Part shown: positions 1 through 8,049 of the stretch, in pieces
How positions within the stretch are numbered: the first letter of the stretch is position 1
How the letters are laid out: every line of letters starts with the position of its first letter
Source of the DNA: Virgisporangium aliadipatigenens
Lineage (GTDB): Bacteria; Actinomycetota; Actinomycetes; Mycobacteriales; Micromonosporaceae
Assembly: GCF_016863615.1 (NCBI RefSeq)
Contig: NZ_BOPF01000002.1
Coordinates: forward strand, 310,001-374,000
DNA: 64,000 nt
Direction: 5' to 3'
The notes under the pieces: model-generated
What the model saw: only the letters and a program-made list of their open reading frames with translations
Databases searched by the model: none
Told to the model about the DNA's origin: nothing
Made by a program: the position numbers and the translations under genes

Positions 1-1
1 T

Positions 2-697
2 TACCGGACTGTGGCATCGGACGCGGACCAGAACGCCGCGGCGGTGCGTTACCTGTTGAACGACTTTCGGGCGCGGAAGGTCTTCGTGGTCGCCGACAAG
101 GACGACCCGACTTTGGAGATGGCCGCCGACGCGCGGGTGAAGCTGAACACGGCGTTCGTCGGCCGGGCCGACATCGAGACGAACCAGACCGATTTCGGTG
201 GCATCGTCGACCAGATCACCTCGGCGACGGCGGACGCGGTCTACTACCTGGGCTATCCGGCAGCGGGTGGCGAGTTCGTGAAGCAGGTCCGCGCGGCCCG
301 GAAGGACATCAAGATCATTGGTTGGGACCGGATCTTCCGCTCCTCGTTCGTCGAAAAGGCCGGCAAGGAGAACGCGGAGGGCGTCGTCATCACGTGCCCG
401 TGCGTGCCGCCGCTCGAGGCGAATGAGAACTTCGGTGAGGACTACAAGAAGCGGTTCAACAAGGTCGGCTACAACGCGCCGGAGGCGTACGACGCCGCGA
501 ACGTGTTTCTCGACGCGATGGCCGTGGGCAAGGTGACGCGGGCCGAGGTGGCGAGCTACGTGGACTCGTACGACAGGGTGGGTGTGTCGCACCGGATCAG
601 GTTCACCGTCAAGGGCGACCTCGACCCGAGCACATCGGCGGTGTGGGCGTTCACGGTGAAGGACGGTCAAATCACCGAGGAGAAGCTGATCGGTTGA
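2..697 (+). CDS. Branched-chain amino-acid-type ABC transporter substrate-binding protein (5' partial)
   Basis: The reading frame is open from the first bases of the window, so the N-terminus and any signal peptide lie upstream. What remains (about 230 residues) has the look of a type I periplasmic binding protein of the LivK/Peripla_BP_6 family. A conserved opening (RTVASDADQ) precedes a Rossmann-like lobe with VFVVADKDD. The segment QTDFGGIVDQI follows, then ADAVYYLGYP, and near the end the YDAANVFLDAM helix. Such proteins capture small ligands outside the membrane for an ABC importer. The ligand cannot be told from this part. No permease or ATPase follows, so partner genes would lie upstream or elsewhere. 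Family is fairly sure, substrate unknown. Confidence 0.8.
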   Translation, partial: YRTVASDADQNAAAVRYLLNDFRARKVFVVADKDDPTLEMAADARVKLNTAFVGRADIETNQTDFGGIVDQITSATADAVYYLGYPAAGGEFVKQVRAARKDIKIIGWDRIFRSSFVEKAGKENAEGVVITCPCVPPLEANENFGEDYKKRFNKVGYNAPEAYDAANVFLDAMAVGKVTRAEVASYVDSYDRVGVSHRIRFTVKGDLDPSTSAVWAFTVKDGQITEEKLIG

Positions 698-810
698 GCC
701 GTGCACGCCGTGCTCACCGACCGGGGTGTCGAACCAGGGGACTGGTGAGTTCACCGGAGTCGGCCACGCCGTCGCGCACAGATCGACGCCGGGGTGCGAG
801 ACTGCCGCAT

Positions 811-1257
811 ATGTCTAGAACGCGCATCATCCGCCGAGCCGGCGCCACCCTGGCGGCCGCGGCCGCCGCGCTCTCCCTGCTCGGCGCGCCCGCCCGCGCC
901 ACACCGCCCGATCCGGGCGTGACCGGGACGATCCTGTGGCAGAAGACCGTCGGCGACCAGGACCTGACCCTGCGGGAGATCCACCTGCCGCCGCACACCG
1001 ACACCGGGTGGCACTACCACGACGGCACCCTCTTCGCGTGGGTCAAGGAGGGCACGCTGAGCCACTTCGACTCGACGTGCGCCTCCGACGGGGTCTACCC
1101 GAAGAACAGCCCGATCGTCGAGGCGCCCGGCAGCGGCAACGTCCACATCGGCCGCAACCTCGGCGACACCGAGCTCGTGCTGCACGTCCTGTACGTCCTG
1201 CCCACCGGCAGCCCGTTCTCGCGGGACGCGCCGAACCCGGGCTGCCCGTTCGAGTAG
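811..1257 (+). CDS. Secreted cupin-domain protein
   Basis: This 148-residue protein starts at an ATG and has a clear signal peptide: an Arg-rich N-terminus, an Ala/Leu core and a likely cleavage near APARA-TPP (about residue 30). The rest is a small single-domain beta barrel of cupin type. The metal-binding-like segment HTDTGWHYHDG (about residues 65-75) matches the first cupin motif spacing, and GSGNVHIGRNLG lies where the second motif falls. Cupins of this kind bind a metal or small molecule; the ligand is unknown. Two cysteines (CASDG and NPGCPF) could form a disulfide outside the cell. It stands alone between the binding-protein end and the NADP oxidoreductase gene. An upstream in-frame extension to 643 is rejected because it would bury the signal peptide. 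Confidence 0.75.
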   Translation: MSRTRIIRRAGATLAAAAAALSLLGAPARATPPDPGVTGTILWQKTVGDQDLTLREIHLPPHTDTGWHYHDGTLFAWVKEGTLSHFDSTCASDGVYPKNSPIVEAPGSGNVHIGRNLGDTELVLHVLYVLPTGSPFSRDAPNPGCPFE

Positions 1258-1320
1258 CGGAAAGTGTGACCGGCCCGACACACCAGGAATTGCACACTGT
1301 CCCGGTAGGTTGGGCCGGTC

Positions 1321-1971
1321 ATGACCACTGTGGGATTCATCGGTAGCGGCAACATCGGCTCGACCGTCGCGCGGCTCGCGATCGCGGCGGGCTACGACGT
1401 GGTGCTGAGCAACTCGCGCGGCCCGCAGACCCTGGCCGACCTGGTGAAGGAGCTGGGGCCGCGGGCCCGGGCGGCCACCCCGGCCGAGGCGGCGCAGGCG
1501 GGCGACCTCGTGGTGGTGACCGTTCCGCTGCACGCCTACAAGGCCGTGCCGGCCGCGCCGCTCGCCGGCAAGACCGTGCTCGACACGAACAACTACTACC
1601 CCGATCGCGACGGCCGGGTCGCCGCGCTGGACGAGGGCACCGCGACGACCAGCGGCCTGCTGCGGGAGCACCTGGCCGGCGCGCACGTGGTGAAGGCGTT
1701 CAACAACATCTATTACGTGGATCTCGCCGCGCTCGCCCGTCCGAAGGGGGCCGCCGACCGCAGCGCCCTGCCGATCGCCGCCGACGACGCGGGCGCGAAG
1801 GCCGCCGCGACGGCGTTCCTCGACGCCGTCGGCTACGACGCGGTCGACGCGGGGCCGCTGGACGAGAGCTGGCGGCAGGAGCGCGACACGCCGGTGTACG
1901 TGCAGCCGTACCGGGAGCGGCCCGCGCCGGCCGAGGAGATCGTCGCCCTGCTCGCGGAGGCGAAGCGCTGA
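1321..1971 (+). CDS. NADPH-dependent F420 reductase-like NADP oxidoreductase
   Basis: The 216-residue product begins with a dinucleotide-binding beta-alpha-beta unit, GFIGSGNIGSTVARLA. SNSRGP follows at the end of the second strand, a Ser/Arg pair typical of NADP(H) binding in the F420-dependent NADP oxidoreductase (NpdG) family. Conserved VVVTVPLHAY, DTNNYYPDRDG and VVKAFNNIY segments fit the same family. Such enzymes move hydride between NADP(H) and coenzyme F420 or act on small oxidised substrates in the cytoplasm; which applies here cannot be read from sequence. F420 is common in actinomycetes. The gene is monocistronic, ends in a GC-rich hairpin region and converges on the LysR gene. Confidence 0.82.
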   Translation: MTTVGFIGSGNIGSTVARLAIAAGYDVVLSNSRGPQTLADLVKELGPRARAATPAEAAQAGDLVVVTVPLHAYKAVPAAPLAGKTVLDTNNYYPDRDGRVAALDEGTATTSGLLREHLAGAHVVKAFNNIYYVDLAALARPKGAADRSALPIAADDAGAKAAATAFLDAVGYDAVDAGPLDESWRQERDTPVYVQPYRERPAPAEEIVALLAEAKR

Positions 1972-1982
1972 TTTTCGCTCGC

Positions 1983-2007
1983 GCGGCCGCGCGTGGGGCG
2001 CGGCCGC
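1983..2007. terminator. Candidate bidirectional terminator hairpin
   Basis: Two copies of the self-complementary octamer GCGGCCGC lie 9 bases apart and can pair as an 8-bp GC stem. They sit between the convergent oxidoreductase and LysR genes. No T-run follows, which is usual for actinomycete terminators. A second pair of arms, GGGGCCTT and AAGGCCCC (about 2016-2060), lies just beyond. Confidence 0.45.
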
Positions 2008-2061
2008 AAGTGGTGGGGCCTTGTGCGGGTTATCGGGGCGTTTGACATGCGTAAGGCCCCG

Positions 2062-2919
2062 CTACTTGAGCGCGTTGATCAGCGCCGTCAACAGTGGGCC
2101 GGGGGCGTGGGTGTGGACCAGGTCGACGCGGTGCACCAACCGCGGCGCCGTGACCGGCACGCCCTGCGGTGCGGCGGTCGCGGGCAGCACGGTCAGCCCG
2201 TGGCCCGCCGCCACCAACGCGAGCAGCGTCGCGGAGTCGCCGCCCGGATAGGTGAGCACCGCCCGGGCCCGGTCGAGGCCGGCGGCCGCCCGCACGTCGG
2301 GCAGGAGCGCGCTGTCGATCCAGACCGCGTCGGCGAGATCGGACAGCCGCACTCCGCCGCGCGCGGCGAGCGGATGCCCCGGCGGGAACGCCACCGCCAC
2401 CGGCGACTCGGCGATCGGCACGGTGCGCAGGGCCGCCGTGCCGGGCAGCGGGTCGGTCGGCGCGACCACCCCGTCGACCAGCCCCGCGTCGAGCGTGCCG
2501 GCGGCCACCGCGGCCAGGATCTCGGCGCGCGGCAGGGTGCGCAGCGCGAGCGGCGCGTCGGGGCGTTCGCGGCGGACGGCGGCCAGTGCCGCGGCGACCG
2601 GGCCGGCCGTGGGGCCGCAGAACCCGAGCGTGAGGCTCCCCGGCGGTTCGGCGGCGTCGCGCACGTCGGCCCGGGCGGCGTCGAGGCGCAGCAGCAGCGG
2701 CGCGGCGTGCTGGAGCAGGCGGGTGCCGGCCGAGGTGGGGCGCACCGGGCGGCGGTGCAGCAGCGTGACGCCGAGGTCGTGTTCGAGGGCGGCGATCTGT
2801 TGGGAGACGGCCGACTGGGTGTAGCCGAGGTCCGCCGCCGCGAGCGAGAACGACCCGTGCCGGGCCACCGCCACGAACGTTCTGAGCAGGTGCGGGTCCA
2901 CGACATCAGCATCGCTCAT
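2062..2919 (-). CDS. LysR-family transcriptional regulator
   Basis: A 285-residue LysR regulator. The N-terminal winged helix-turn-helix is plain: LLRTFVAVARHGSFSLAA, then LGYTQSAVSQQIAALEHDLG (about residues 11-45). A linker helix and a two-lobed effector domain follow (LTLGFCGPTAGPVAAAL onward, about residues 95-285). The first ATG giving a normal LysR N-terminus was chosen; a longer upstream frame is antisense to the next gene. It is divergent, 57 bp away, from the CTP-synthase-like amidotransferase gene at 2977. LysR proteins usually control the adjacent divergent gene with a small-molecule co-inducer, so that gene is the likely target. The effector is unknown. Confidence 0.88.
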   Translation of the reverse strand: MSDADVVDPHLLRTFVAVARHGSFSLAAADLGYTQSAVSQQIAALEHDLGVTLLHRRPVRPTSAGTRLLQHAAPLLLRLDAARADVRDAAEPPGSLTLGFCGPTAGPVAAALAAVRRERPDAPLALRTLPRAEILAAVAAGTLDAGLVDGVVAPTDPLPGTAALRTVPIAESPVAVAFPPGHPLAARGGVRLSDLADAVWIDSALLPDVRAAAGLDRARAVLTYPGGDSATLLALVAAGHGLTVLPATAAPQGVPVTAPRLVHRVDLVHTHAPGPLLTALINALK

Positions 2920-2976
2920 GTGGGCACCACGGATCATCGTTGGACCTGATGCGCACGACCCGCCGAGGATGATCGC

Positions 2977-3663
2977 ATGATCGCTACCACGCTCGCGCTC
3001 GTCGGCGACCGCTCGCCGCACGTGCGTTCCCACGCGCGGATCCCGACCCTGCTCGACGCCCTGCGCACCAACGACCGCCTCGACGTCGACGCCGTCTGGG
3101 TACCCACCACCGACGCCGCCGAGCCGCACGCGCTCGACGGCTTCGACGCGGTGTGGCTCCTGCCCGGCAGCCCGTACGCCAGCGAGGCCGGCGCGCTGAA
3201 CGCCGTCCGCCACGCCCGCGAGACCGGCACCCGCTTCCTCGGCACCTGCGGCGGCTTCCAGCACGCCCTGCTGGAGTACGCGCGCGGCGCCTGCGGACTG
3301 GCCGACGCCGGCCACGCCGAGAACGACCCCCACGCCGACGAACCGCTGATCGTGCCGCTGTCCTGCTCACTCGTCGGGCACGAGGGCCCGGTGCGGGTGA
3401 CCCCGGGAACCCTCGCCGAGCGGGCGCTCGGCGCCGCGCACACCGTCGAGCGCTACCACTGCGCGTACGGGCTCGATCCCCGCTACCTGGAACCGTTGCG
3501 GGCCGGCGGCCTGCGCTTCACCGGGCACGACGACGACGGCGAGGTGCGCATCGCGGAGCTGCCCGGGCACCCGTTCTTCCTGGCGACCCTCTTCCAGCCC
3601 GAACTGGCCGGCGACGGCACCCGCGCGCACCCGCTCGTCCGCGCGTTCCTGTCCGGGGTATGA
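2977..3663 (+). CDS. CTP synthase C-terminal-like class I glutamine amidotransferase domain protein
   Basis: The 228-residue product matches the stand-alone proteins named CTP synthase C-terminal region-related (seleno)protein. It opens with ALVGDRSPHVRSHARIP and has DAVWLLPGSPYAS, the oxyanion/nucleophile segment FLGTCGGFQHALLEYAR (Cys near residue 91) and a late HPFFLATLFQPE segment placed like the His-Glu part of a class I GATase triad. The CTP synthetase ATP-binding half is absent, so it is not a PyrG. Some homologues carry selenocysteine at the nucleophile position; here the codon is TGC for Cys. The reaction is unknown. It is divergent from a LysR gene, which probably regulates it. Confidence 0.8.
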   Translation: MIATTLALVGDRSPHVRSHARIPTLLDALRTNDRLDVDAVWVPTTDAAEPHALDGFDAVWLLPGSPYASEAGALNAVRHARETGTRFLGTCGGFQHALLEYARGACGLADAGHAENDPHADEPLIVPLSCSLVGHEGPVRVTPGTLAERALGAAHTVERYHCAYGLDPRYLEPLRAGGLRFTGHDDDGEVRIAELPGHPFFLATLFQPELAGDGTRAHPLVRAFLSGV

Positions 3664-3726
3664 GGTCGTCCGACCTTGTCCAACGCGAGGCGTCGAACGC
3701 CCGGCCGGGCGATAGCGTCCCCGGCC

Positions 3727-4266
3727 ATGCGCAGCCTCAGCCAGGAGGAGCTCGACCGGCTGGTCCGCTCCGACCGCAATCTCAAGATCTCCCTCGTCGT
3801 CACGCTCGCGCTGCTCGTGGCGCTGCTCGCCCTGCTCATCGCCAACGACGTCCCGCTGGTCCTCGGCGGCGGCCTCGGGATGCTGATCGGCCTCGCCCTG
3901 CTGATCCCGCAGCGCCGCCTCCTGTCCGACCTGGGACTGTCCAAGGAGGAGGCCCGCGAGATCCTGCGGCGCCGCCGCGAGGAACGCAGCGGGCTGGCCG
4001 CGCTGCCGCCCGAGGCGCGCGCGGCGCGGGCCACCCGGCGGGCGAACATCTACCTGGGCCTCGGGATCGCGTTCATCGTGGTGCTGGTCCTGTCGGCCGG
4101 CTACTTCTTCGGCGAGGCCGGCAAGACGCACCCCGAGGGCGAGCCGCTGAACCCGTGGTTCGGGGCGAGCTTCTTCATCGGCTTCGCGGCCCTGGGCCTC
4201 GGACCCGGCTTCCTGTACGCCGCGGCGGCGCGGCGCCGGGAGGCGGAGTCGTGGCGCGAGATGTGA
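3727..4266 (+). CDS. Small integral membrane protein of unknown function
   Basis: A 179-residue protein with four likely membrane segments: two close together near residues 20-60 (SLVVTLALLVALLALLIA, then VLGGGLGMLIGLALLIP) and two near the C-terminus (IYLGLGIAFIVVLVLSAGYF and ASFFIGFAALGLGPGFLYAAA). Between them lies a charged cytoplasmic stretch with SKEEAREILRRRREERSGL. I recognise no family. The start used is the ATG giving MRSLSQEELDR; a longer frame to 3676 is possible but adds a low-complexity Arg-rich leader. It follows the amidotransferase gene by 63 bp and converges on the NB-ARC regulator gene. Confidence 0.7.
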   Translation: MRSLSQEELDRLVRSDRNLKISLVVTLALLVALLALLIANDVPLVLGGGLGMLIGLALLIPQRRLLSDLGLSKEEAREILRRRREERSGLAALPPEARAARATRRANIYLGLGIAFIVVLVLSAGYFFGEAGKTHPEGEPLNPWFGASFFIGFAALGLGPGFLYAAAARRREAESWREM

Positions 4267-4282
4267 CGCGCGGTGGCGCTCC

Positions 4283-6817
4283 TCAGCCCGTTCGACCGAG
4301 TGCGGAGAGCCGGGCGCGGACCTCGTCGGCCTCGGGAAGGCCGAGGTCGTCGTAGATCGCGAGGGCCCGGTCCCAGTGCTCGCGGGCGAGCCGCGGGTCG
4401 CCGAGGGCCTGATGCGACCACCCCAACCCGACGTGGGCGAACGCCTCCTGGTCCAGGCACTCGCCCAGGCGCGCCGACTCCAGGGCGGCCAGGTGCTCGT
4501 CCAGCGCACGCTCGGGACGGCCCTGCGCGAGGGCGACCGCACCGAGGCCGTTGAGCGCCGACGCGGTCCCGTCGTTGTGCTCGCCCACCTCGCGGAACAT
4601 CTCCAGCGCCCGCCGGTGGTGCAGGCCCGCGTCGGCGTGATCGCCGGCGCGTGACGCGACGCGGCCCAGCCCGAGCCACGCCCACGCGTGGAGGTGCCGG
4701 TTGCGGGTCTCGCCGAAGAGCACCAGCGCGGCGCGGTAGTGCTTCTCGGCCTCCGCGTCGCGAGCGCACCGCAGCGAGGCGTCGCCGAGGTTGACCGTCG
4801 CCACCGCCTCACCGTCCCGGTCGCCGTGGCGGCGCATGACGGCGAGCGCGGCGACGATGTGCTGCACGGCGCGTTCGGGGCGGCCGAGGCGCTGCTCCGT
4901 CGCGCCGAGGTTGTTGAGCGCCCGCGCCTCGCCCACCTCGTAGCCCGCGAGGCGTTGCGCGGCAAGGGATTGCTCGTGGTACGGCAGCGCGCGCCGGAAG
5001 TCGCCGCGGGACAGCTGCACCATGCCGAGGTGCCCGGCGGCCCGGCCCACCCCCGCGTGGTCGCCCAGGCCGCGCGACAGCGCGAGGGCGCGTTCGAGGT
5101 GGGCGGCGGCCTCGTCGTTGCGGCCGAGCACCAGGTACATGCCGCCGAGCCCGTTGTGCGCCTCCGCCTGGCCGGCCGGGTCACCGGCCCGCGTCGCCGC
5201 GTCGAGCGCGGTCGAGTGCAGACTGAGCGCCTCCTCGGCGTGGTTGTTGGACAGGTAGCGGAAGAGCGTCACCGACAGGGTCACCGCGTCCGCGGCCCGG
5301 TCCCGCGCGGCGGCGTTGCGCGCGAACGCGATCAGGCACGCGCGCTCGGCGTCGAGCCACGCCAGGGCGGCCCCGGGGCCGTCGAGGTCGGGCAGGTCCG
5401 TGGCGGGCGCCGGGACCCGCGGCCGGCGGTGCGCCTCGGCGGGGTACAGCCGGTCCATCGCCGCACACGCCGTCCCGAGGTAGTAGTGCGCGAGCCTATC
5501 CAGTGACCCATCACTGTCTACTGTGGACAGGTCACGCGCGTAGGCCCGCAGCAGGTCGTGCATGCCGTACCGGCCGCCGTCCAGCGGGCGTATCAGATGC
5601 TTGCGGGACAGGCGGTCCAGCGCCGCCCGGGCCTGCACGGCCGGCAGGCCCGCGAGCGCGGCCGTCGCGTAGCCGTCCACGTCGGTGTGCGGATGCCGGC
5701 CGAGCAGCCCGAACACCCGCGCGTCGGCGGCCGAGAGCTGGCGCAGCGACCACGAGAAGACCGCCCGCACGTCGACCCGGGAATCGCCGCCCGCGTCGAG
5801 CAGGTCCAGCCGCCGGCGCTCGTCGGCGAGTTCGGCGGCCAGGGCCGTGAGCGTGGTCGTGGGGCGGGCGGCGGCCAGTTCGGCGGCGACCCGCAGCGCC
5901 AACGGCAGCCGCGCGCACCGCCGCGCCAGCAGCCGCGCCGCGTCGGGCTCGGCGTCGACCCGCGGGCCGATGAGGGCGTGCAGCAGGCGTTCGGCGTCGG
6001 CGGCCGGCAGCAGGTCGAGGTCGAGCCGGGCGGCGCCGTGCCCCACCACGAGGCCGGCGAGGGAGTCCCGGCTGGTCACCAGCACCAGGCAGGAGGCCGT
6101 GCCGGGCAGCAGCGGGCGCACCTGTTCGGCCGTTGCGGCGTTGTCCAGCAGGATCAGCAGCCGGCGGTCGGCGGTCTCGCCGCGGAACAGCGCCGCCCGC
6201 GCGTGCACGTCGGCCGGCAGGTCCGCGCCGGCGATCCCGAGCCCGCCGAGCAACGCGGCCAGCGCCTCGTGCGCGCCGAGCGGGGCACCCGGGTCGTAGC
6301 CGCGCAGGTCCACGTGCAGCTGCCCGTCCGGGAACCGGGCCCGCCACCGGTGCGCCCAGTGCACCGCCAGCGAGGTCTTGCCGACGCCGGCCGTGCCGGT
6401 CACCGACACGATCCGCACCCCGTCGACGGGCGGCGTCACGAGCGCGTCGAGGAACGCCAGCTCCGTCACCCGGCCGGTGAACCCGGCGACGTCGGGAGGC
6501 AGGTGCCGGGGAACCGGCCGGGCCACCGGACCCGCCGCCCGCCGCAGCTCCTCGACCCGGTCCCGCGCGGTGGCGAGTGCCCGCTGTTCGGCCGGCGTCG
6601 CGCCGAGCAGCTGCGTCAACGCGTCGAACCGGTCCGCCGGTGCCAGGCTCGTCCCGCTCAGGTAGCCGCCGACGATGCCGTGCGACCAGCCGGCCTTCTT
6701 CGCCAGCGCCCGGTAGCTGACCCGGTGCGCGCCGATCGCGCGGGCCTGGCGCAGCCGCAGCCGGCGCAGCACCGCCGCGAGGTCGGCGACGGTTGCCACG
6801 CCGGTGAGTTCGAGCAC
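4283..6817 (-). CDS. HTH/NB-ARC/TPR regulator (SARP-like architecture without the bTAD domain)
   Basis: The 844-residue protein has three parts. Residues about 1-90 resemble an XRE-type helix-turn-helix (SYRALAKKAGWSHGIVGGYL). Residues about 110-400 form an NB-ARC/AAA-like ATPase with Walker A GTAGVGKTS (141-149), Walker B RLLILLDNA and a sensor-like LVLVTSRDSLAG. Residues about 510-840 are a run of tetratricopeptide repeats (EAHNGLGGMYLVLGRNDEAA, ARALNNLGATEQRLGRPERA and others). This is the scaffold of AfsR/SARP and STAND signal ATPases, which bind DNA or partners after nucleotide-driven oligomerisation. GTG at 6817 starts the first plausible domain. It lies 29 bp downstream of the DUF1684 gene on the same strand, so the two are probably cotranscribed. 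Confidence 0.85.
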   Translation of the reverse strand: MLELTGVATVADLAAVLRRLRLRQARAIGAHRVSYRALAKKAGWSHGIVGGYLSGTSLAPADRFDALTQLLGATPAEQRALATARDRVEELRRAAGPVARPVPRHLPPDVAGFTGRVTELAFLDALVTPPVDGVRIVSVTGTAGVGKTSLAVHWAHRWRARFPDGQLHVDLRGYDPGAPLGAHEALAALLGGLGIAGADLPADVHARAALFRGETADRRLLILLDNAATAEQVRPLLPGTASCLVLVTSRDSLAGLVVGHGAARLDLDLLPAADAERLLHALIGPRVDAEPDAARLLARRCARLPLALRVAAELAAARPTTTLTALAAELADERRRLDLLDAGGDSRVDVRAVFSWSLRQLSAADARVFGLLGRHPHTDVDGYATAALAGLPAVQARAALDRLSRKHLIRPLDGGRYGMHDLLRAYARDLSTVDSDGSLDRLAHYYLGTACAAMDRLYPAEAHRRPRVPAPATDLPDLDGPGAALAWLDAERACLIAFARNAAARDRAADAVTLSVTLFRYLSNNHAEEALSLHSTALDAATRAGDPAGQAEAHNGLGGMYLVLGRNDEAAAHLERALALSRGLGDHAGVGRAAGHLGMVQLSRGDFRRALPYHEQSLAAQRLAGYEVGEARALNNLGATEQRLGRPERAVQHIVAALAVMRRHGDRDGEAVATVNLGDASLRCARDAEAEKHYRAALVLFGETRNRHLHAWAWLGLGRVASRAGDHADAGLHHRRALEMFREVGEHNDGTASALNGLGAVALAQGRPERALDEHLAALESARLGECLDQEAFAHVGLGWSHQALGDPRLAREHWDRALAIYDDLGLPEADEVRARLSALGRTG

Positions 6818-6846
6818 CGCTCCATCAAAGCAAGCGGCGCAAGGGG

Positions 6847-7629
6847 CTACGGATTCGGTGGGTACTGCTCGCCGGCCTCCACCGCGATCGGCAGCCTGTT
6901 CTCCGCCGGGGGCAGCGGGCAGGTGGCGAACTCCGTGTACGCGCACGGCAGGTTGGTCGCCCGGTTGAAGTCGAGCACCACGTGGCCGTCGGCGTCCGGC
7001 GGCCCGATGTTCAGGTTGCGGTTGGCCGCGTAGGTGGTGACGCCGGACGTCTCGTCGGTGAACAGCGCCTGGAACGTGCCGGCCGCGATGCCGTTGAACA
7101 CGGTCAGCGCCAGCGGGGTGCCGTTCACCTCGAACTCGACGCGCCCCGGCGACTCGTACACGTGCTCCAGACCCTCGACGGCGGCGCCGACGGTCACCTG
7201 GCGCGGCGGGTCGGACGGGACGAACCGCCCGTCGAGCACCCACGCGTCGCTCGGCGCGTAGGCCGGCGTGCCGTTGTACTTCTTCAGGATCGGGCTGTCC
7301 GGATGGCGCGGGCGCACGATGTCGTACCCGCCGCGGCGGGCCACCTCGATGACGGCGTCGCCCCAGCCGGCCTTGATCTCCTTGCGCTCCTCGATCGGGC
7401 CGAACGCGTAGCGGCCGGTGACGGTGGTGCCGTCGACGACCAGGCTCTCGCCCCCGTCGAGTTCGACGACGACGCCGTCGGGACCGGTCGTCCAGGTGCC
7501 GGGCGCGTCGGGGATGCGCTGCGGATCCGGGCCGAGCCAGTACAGGCCGGTCACGGCGAGGAAGCCGTGCTTGTCGGCGCGACGGCGTTCGTGGGCCTCG
7601 TGCCAGTCGTTCCACTGCTGGGTGCTCAT
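6847..7629 (-). CDS. DUF1684 family protein
   Basis: A 260-residue cytoplasmic protein with the hallmark DUF1684 segments: HGFLAVTGLYWLGPD near the N-terminus and, near the C-terminus, HVVLDFNRATNLPCAYTEFA followed by CPLPPAENRLPIAVEAGE. The DFNRA...PCA.T..ATCPLPP...NRLP signature is diagnostic. The biochemical role is unknown; homologues occur in bacteria and fungi, often near metabolic genes. The ATG start is well placed. It is the first gene of a probable two-gene transcript with the NB-ARC/TPR regulator just downstream. A regulatory link between them is only inference. Confidence 0.85.
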   Translation of the reverse strand: MSTQQWNDWHEAHERRRADKHGFLAVTGLYWLGPDPQRIPDAPGTWTTGPDGVVVELDGGESLVVDGTTVTGRYAFGPIEERKEIKAGWGDAVIEVARRGGYDIVRPRHPDSPILKKYNGTPAYAPSDAWVLDGRFVPSDPPRQVTVGAAVEGLEHVYESPGRVEFEVNGTPLALTVFNGIAAGTFQALFTDETSGVTTYAANRNLNIGPPDADGHVVLDFNRATNLPCAYTEFATCPLPPAENRLPIAVEAGEQYPPNP

Positions 7630-7648
7630 GCTGCGAGCCTATCCCCCT

Positions 7649-7986
7649 CTAGTCGGTAGGAATTGGGATCCGTGCCACAGCCAGGATCCGGCGCAGCCGG
7701 TCGGCCGTCGGCAGGTTGGCGCGCGCCTCGTACGCGTGCCGCTTGCGGGTGTCCCAGGCCGGCCGCTCACGCACCTCGACGGCGGTGAACCCGGCGGGCA
7801 GGCCAGGTCGACCAGCGTCTCGCCCGAACGCAGGCGCAGCGCGGCGGCGAACTCCCGCAGGCCGGTGAGCGGCACGAACGAGAACGGCTCCACCTCCGGC
7901 GGCAGCGCGGTGTCGAGGATCGCGCCGAAACGCCCGCGCAGCCAGGCCGAGCGGCCCACCCGGGTGAACGCGCCATCGAACGACAT
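7649..7986 (-). pseudogene. SAM-dependent methyltransferase remnant with internal deletion
   Basis: One frame gives a normal methyltransferase N-terminus (MSFDGAFTRVGRSAWLRGRF, then PFSFVPLTGLREFAAALRL and GETLVDLAC, the start of SAM motif I). Immediately afterwards that frame becomes nonsense. The neighbouring frame gives a typical methyltransferase C-terminus, GFTAVEVRERPAWDTRKRHAYE, ending at the stop at 7649. The glycine-rich remainder of motif I and roughly 100-150 residues of the core are missing at a junction near 7800. This looks like an internal deletion that also shifted the frame, so the gene is almost certainly dead. It is divergent from the acetyltransferase gene. Confidence 0.75.
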
Positions 7987-8049
7987 CACTAGACACTAGC
8001 GCGCCTAAAGCCGATGCGGCGGCGCCGCGGATGCGGCACGCTGTGCGCC

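Noticed and set aside
1993-2949. 318-residue plus-strand frame over the LysR gene
   Set aside because: Antisense of a clear LysR regulator; composition is repetitive Arg/Gly/Gln.
3247-3249. Selenocysteine in the CTP-synthase-like protein
   Set aside because: The nucleophile codon is TGC (Cys), so no recoding is needed.
4283-7615. 1110-residue continuous minus-strand frame covering both regulator and DUF1684 genes
   Set aside because: The upstream part is the out-of-frame shadow of the DUF1684 gene, which is recognisable in another frame. The regulator starts at GTG 6817.
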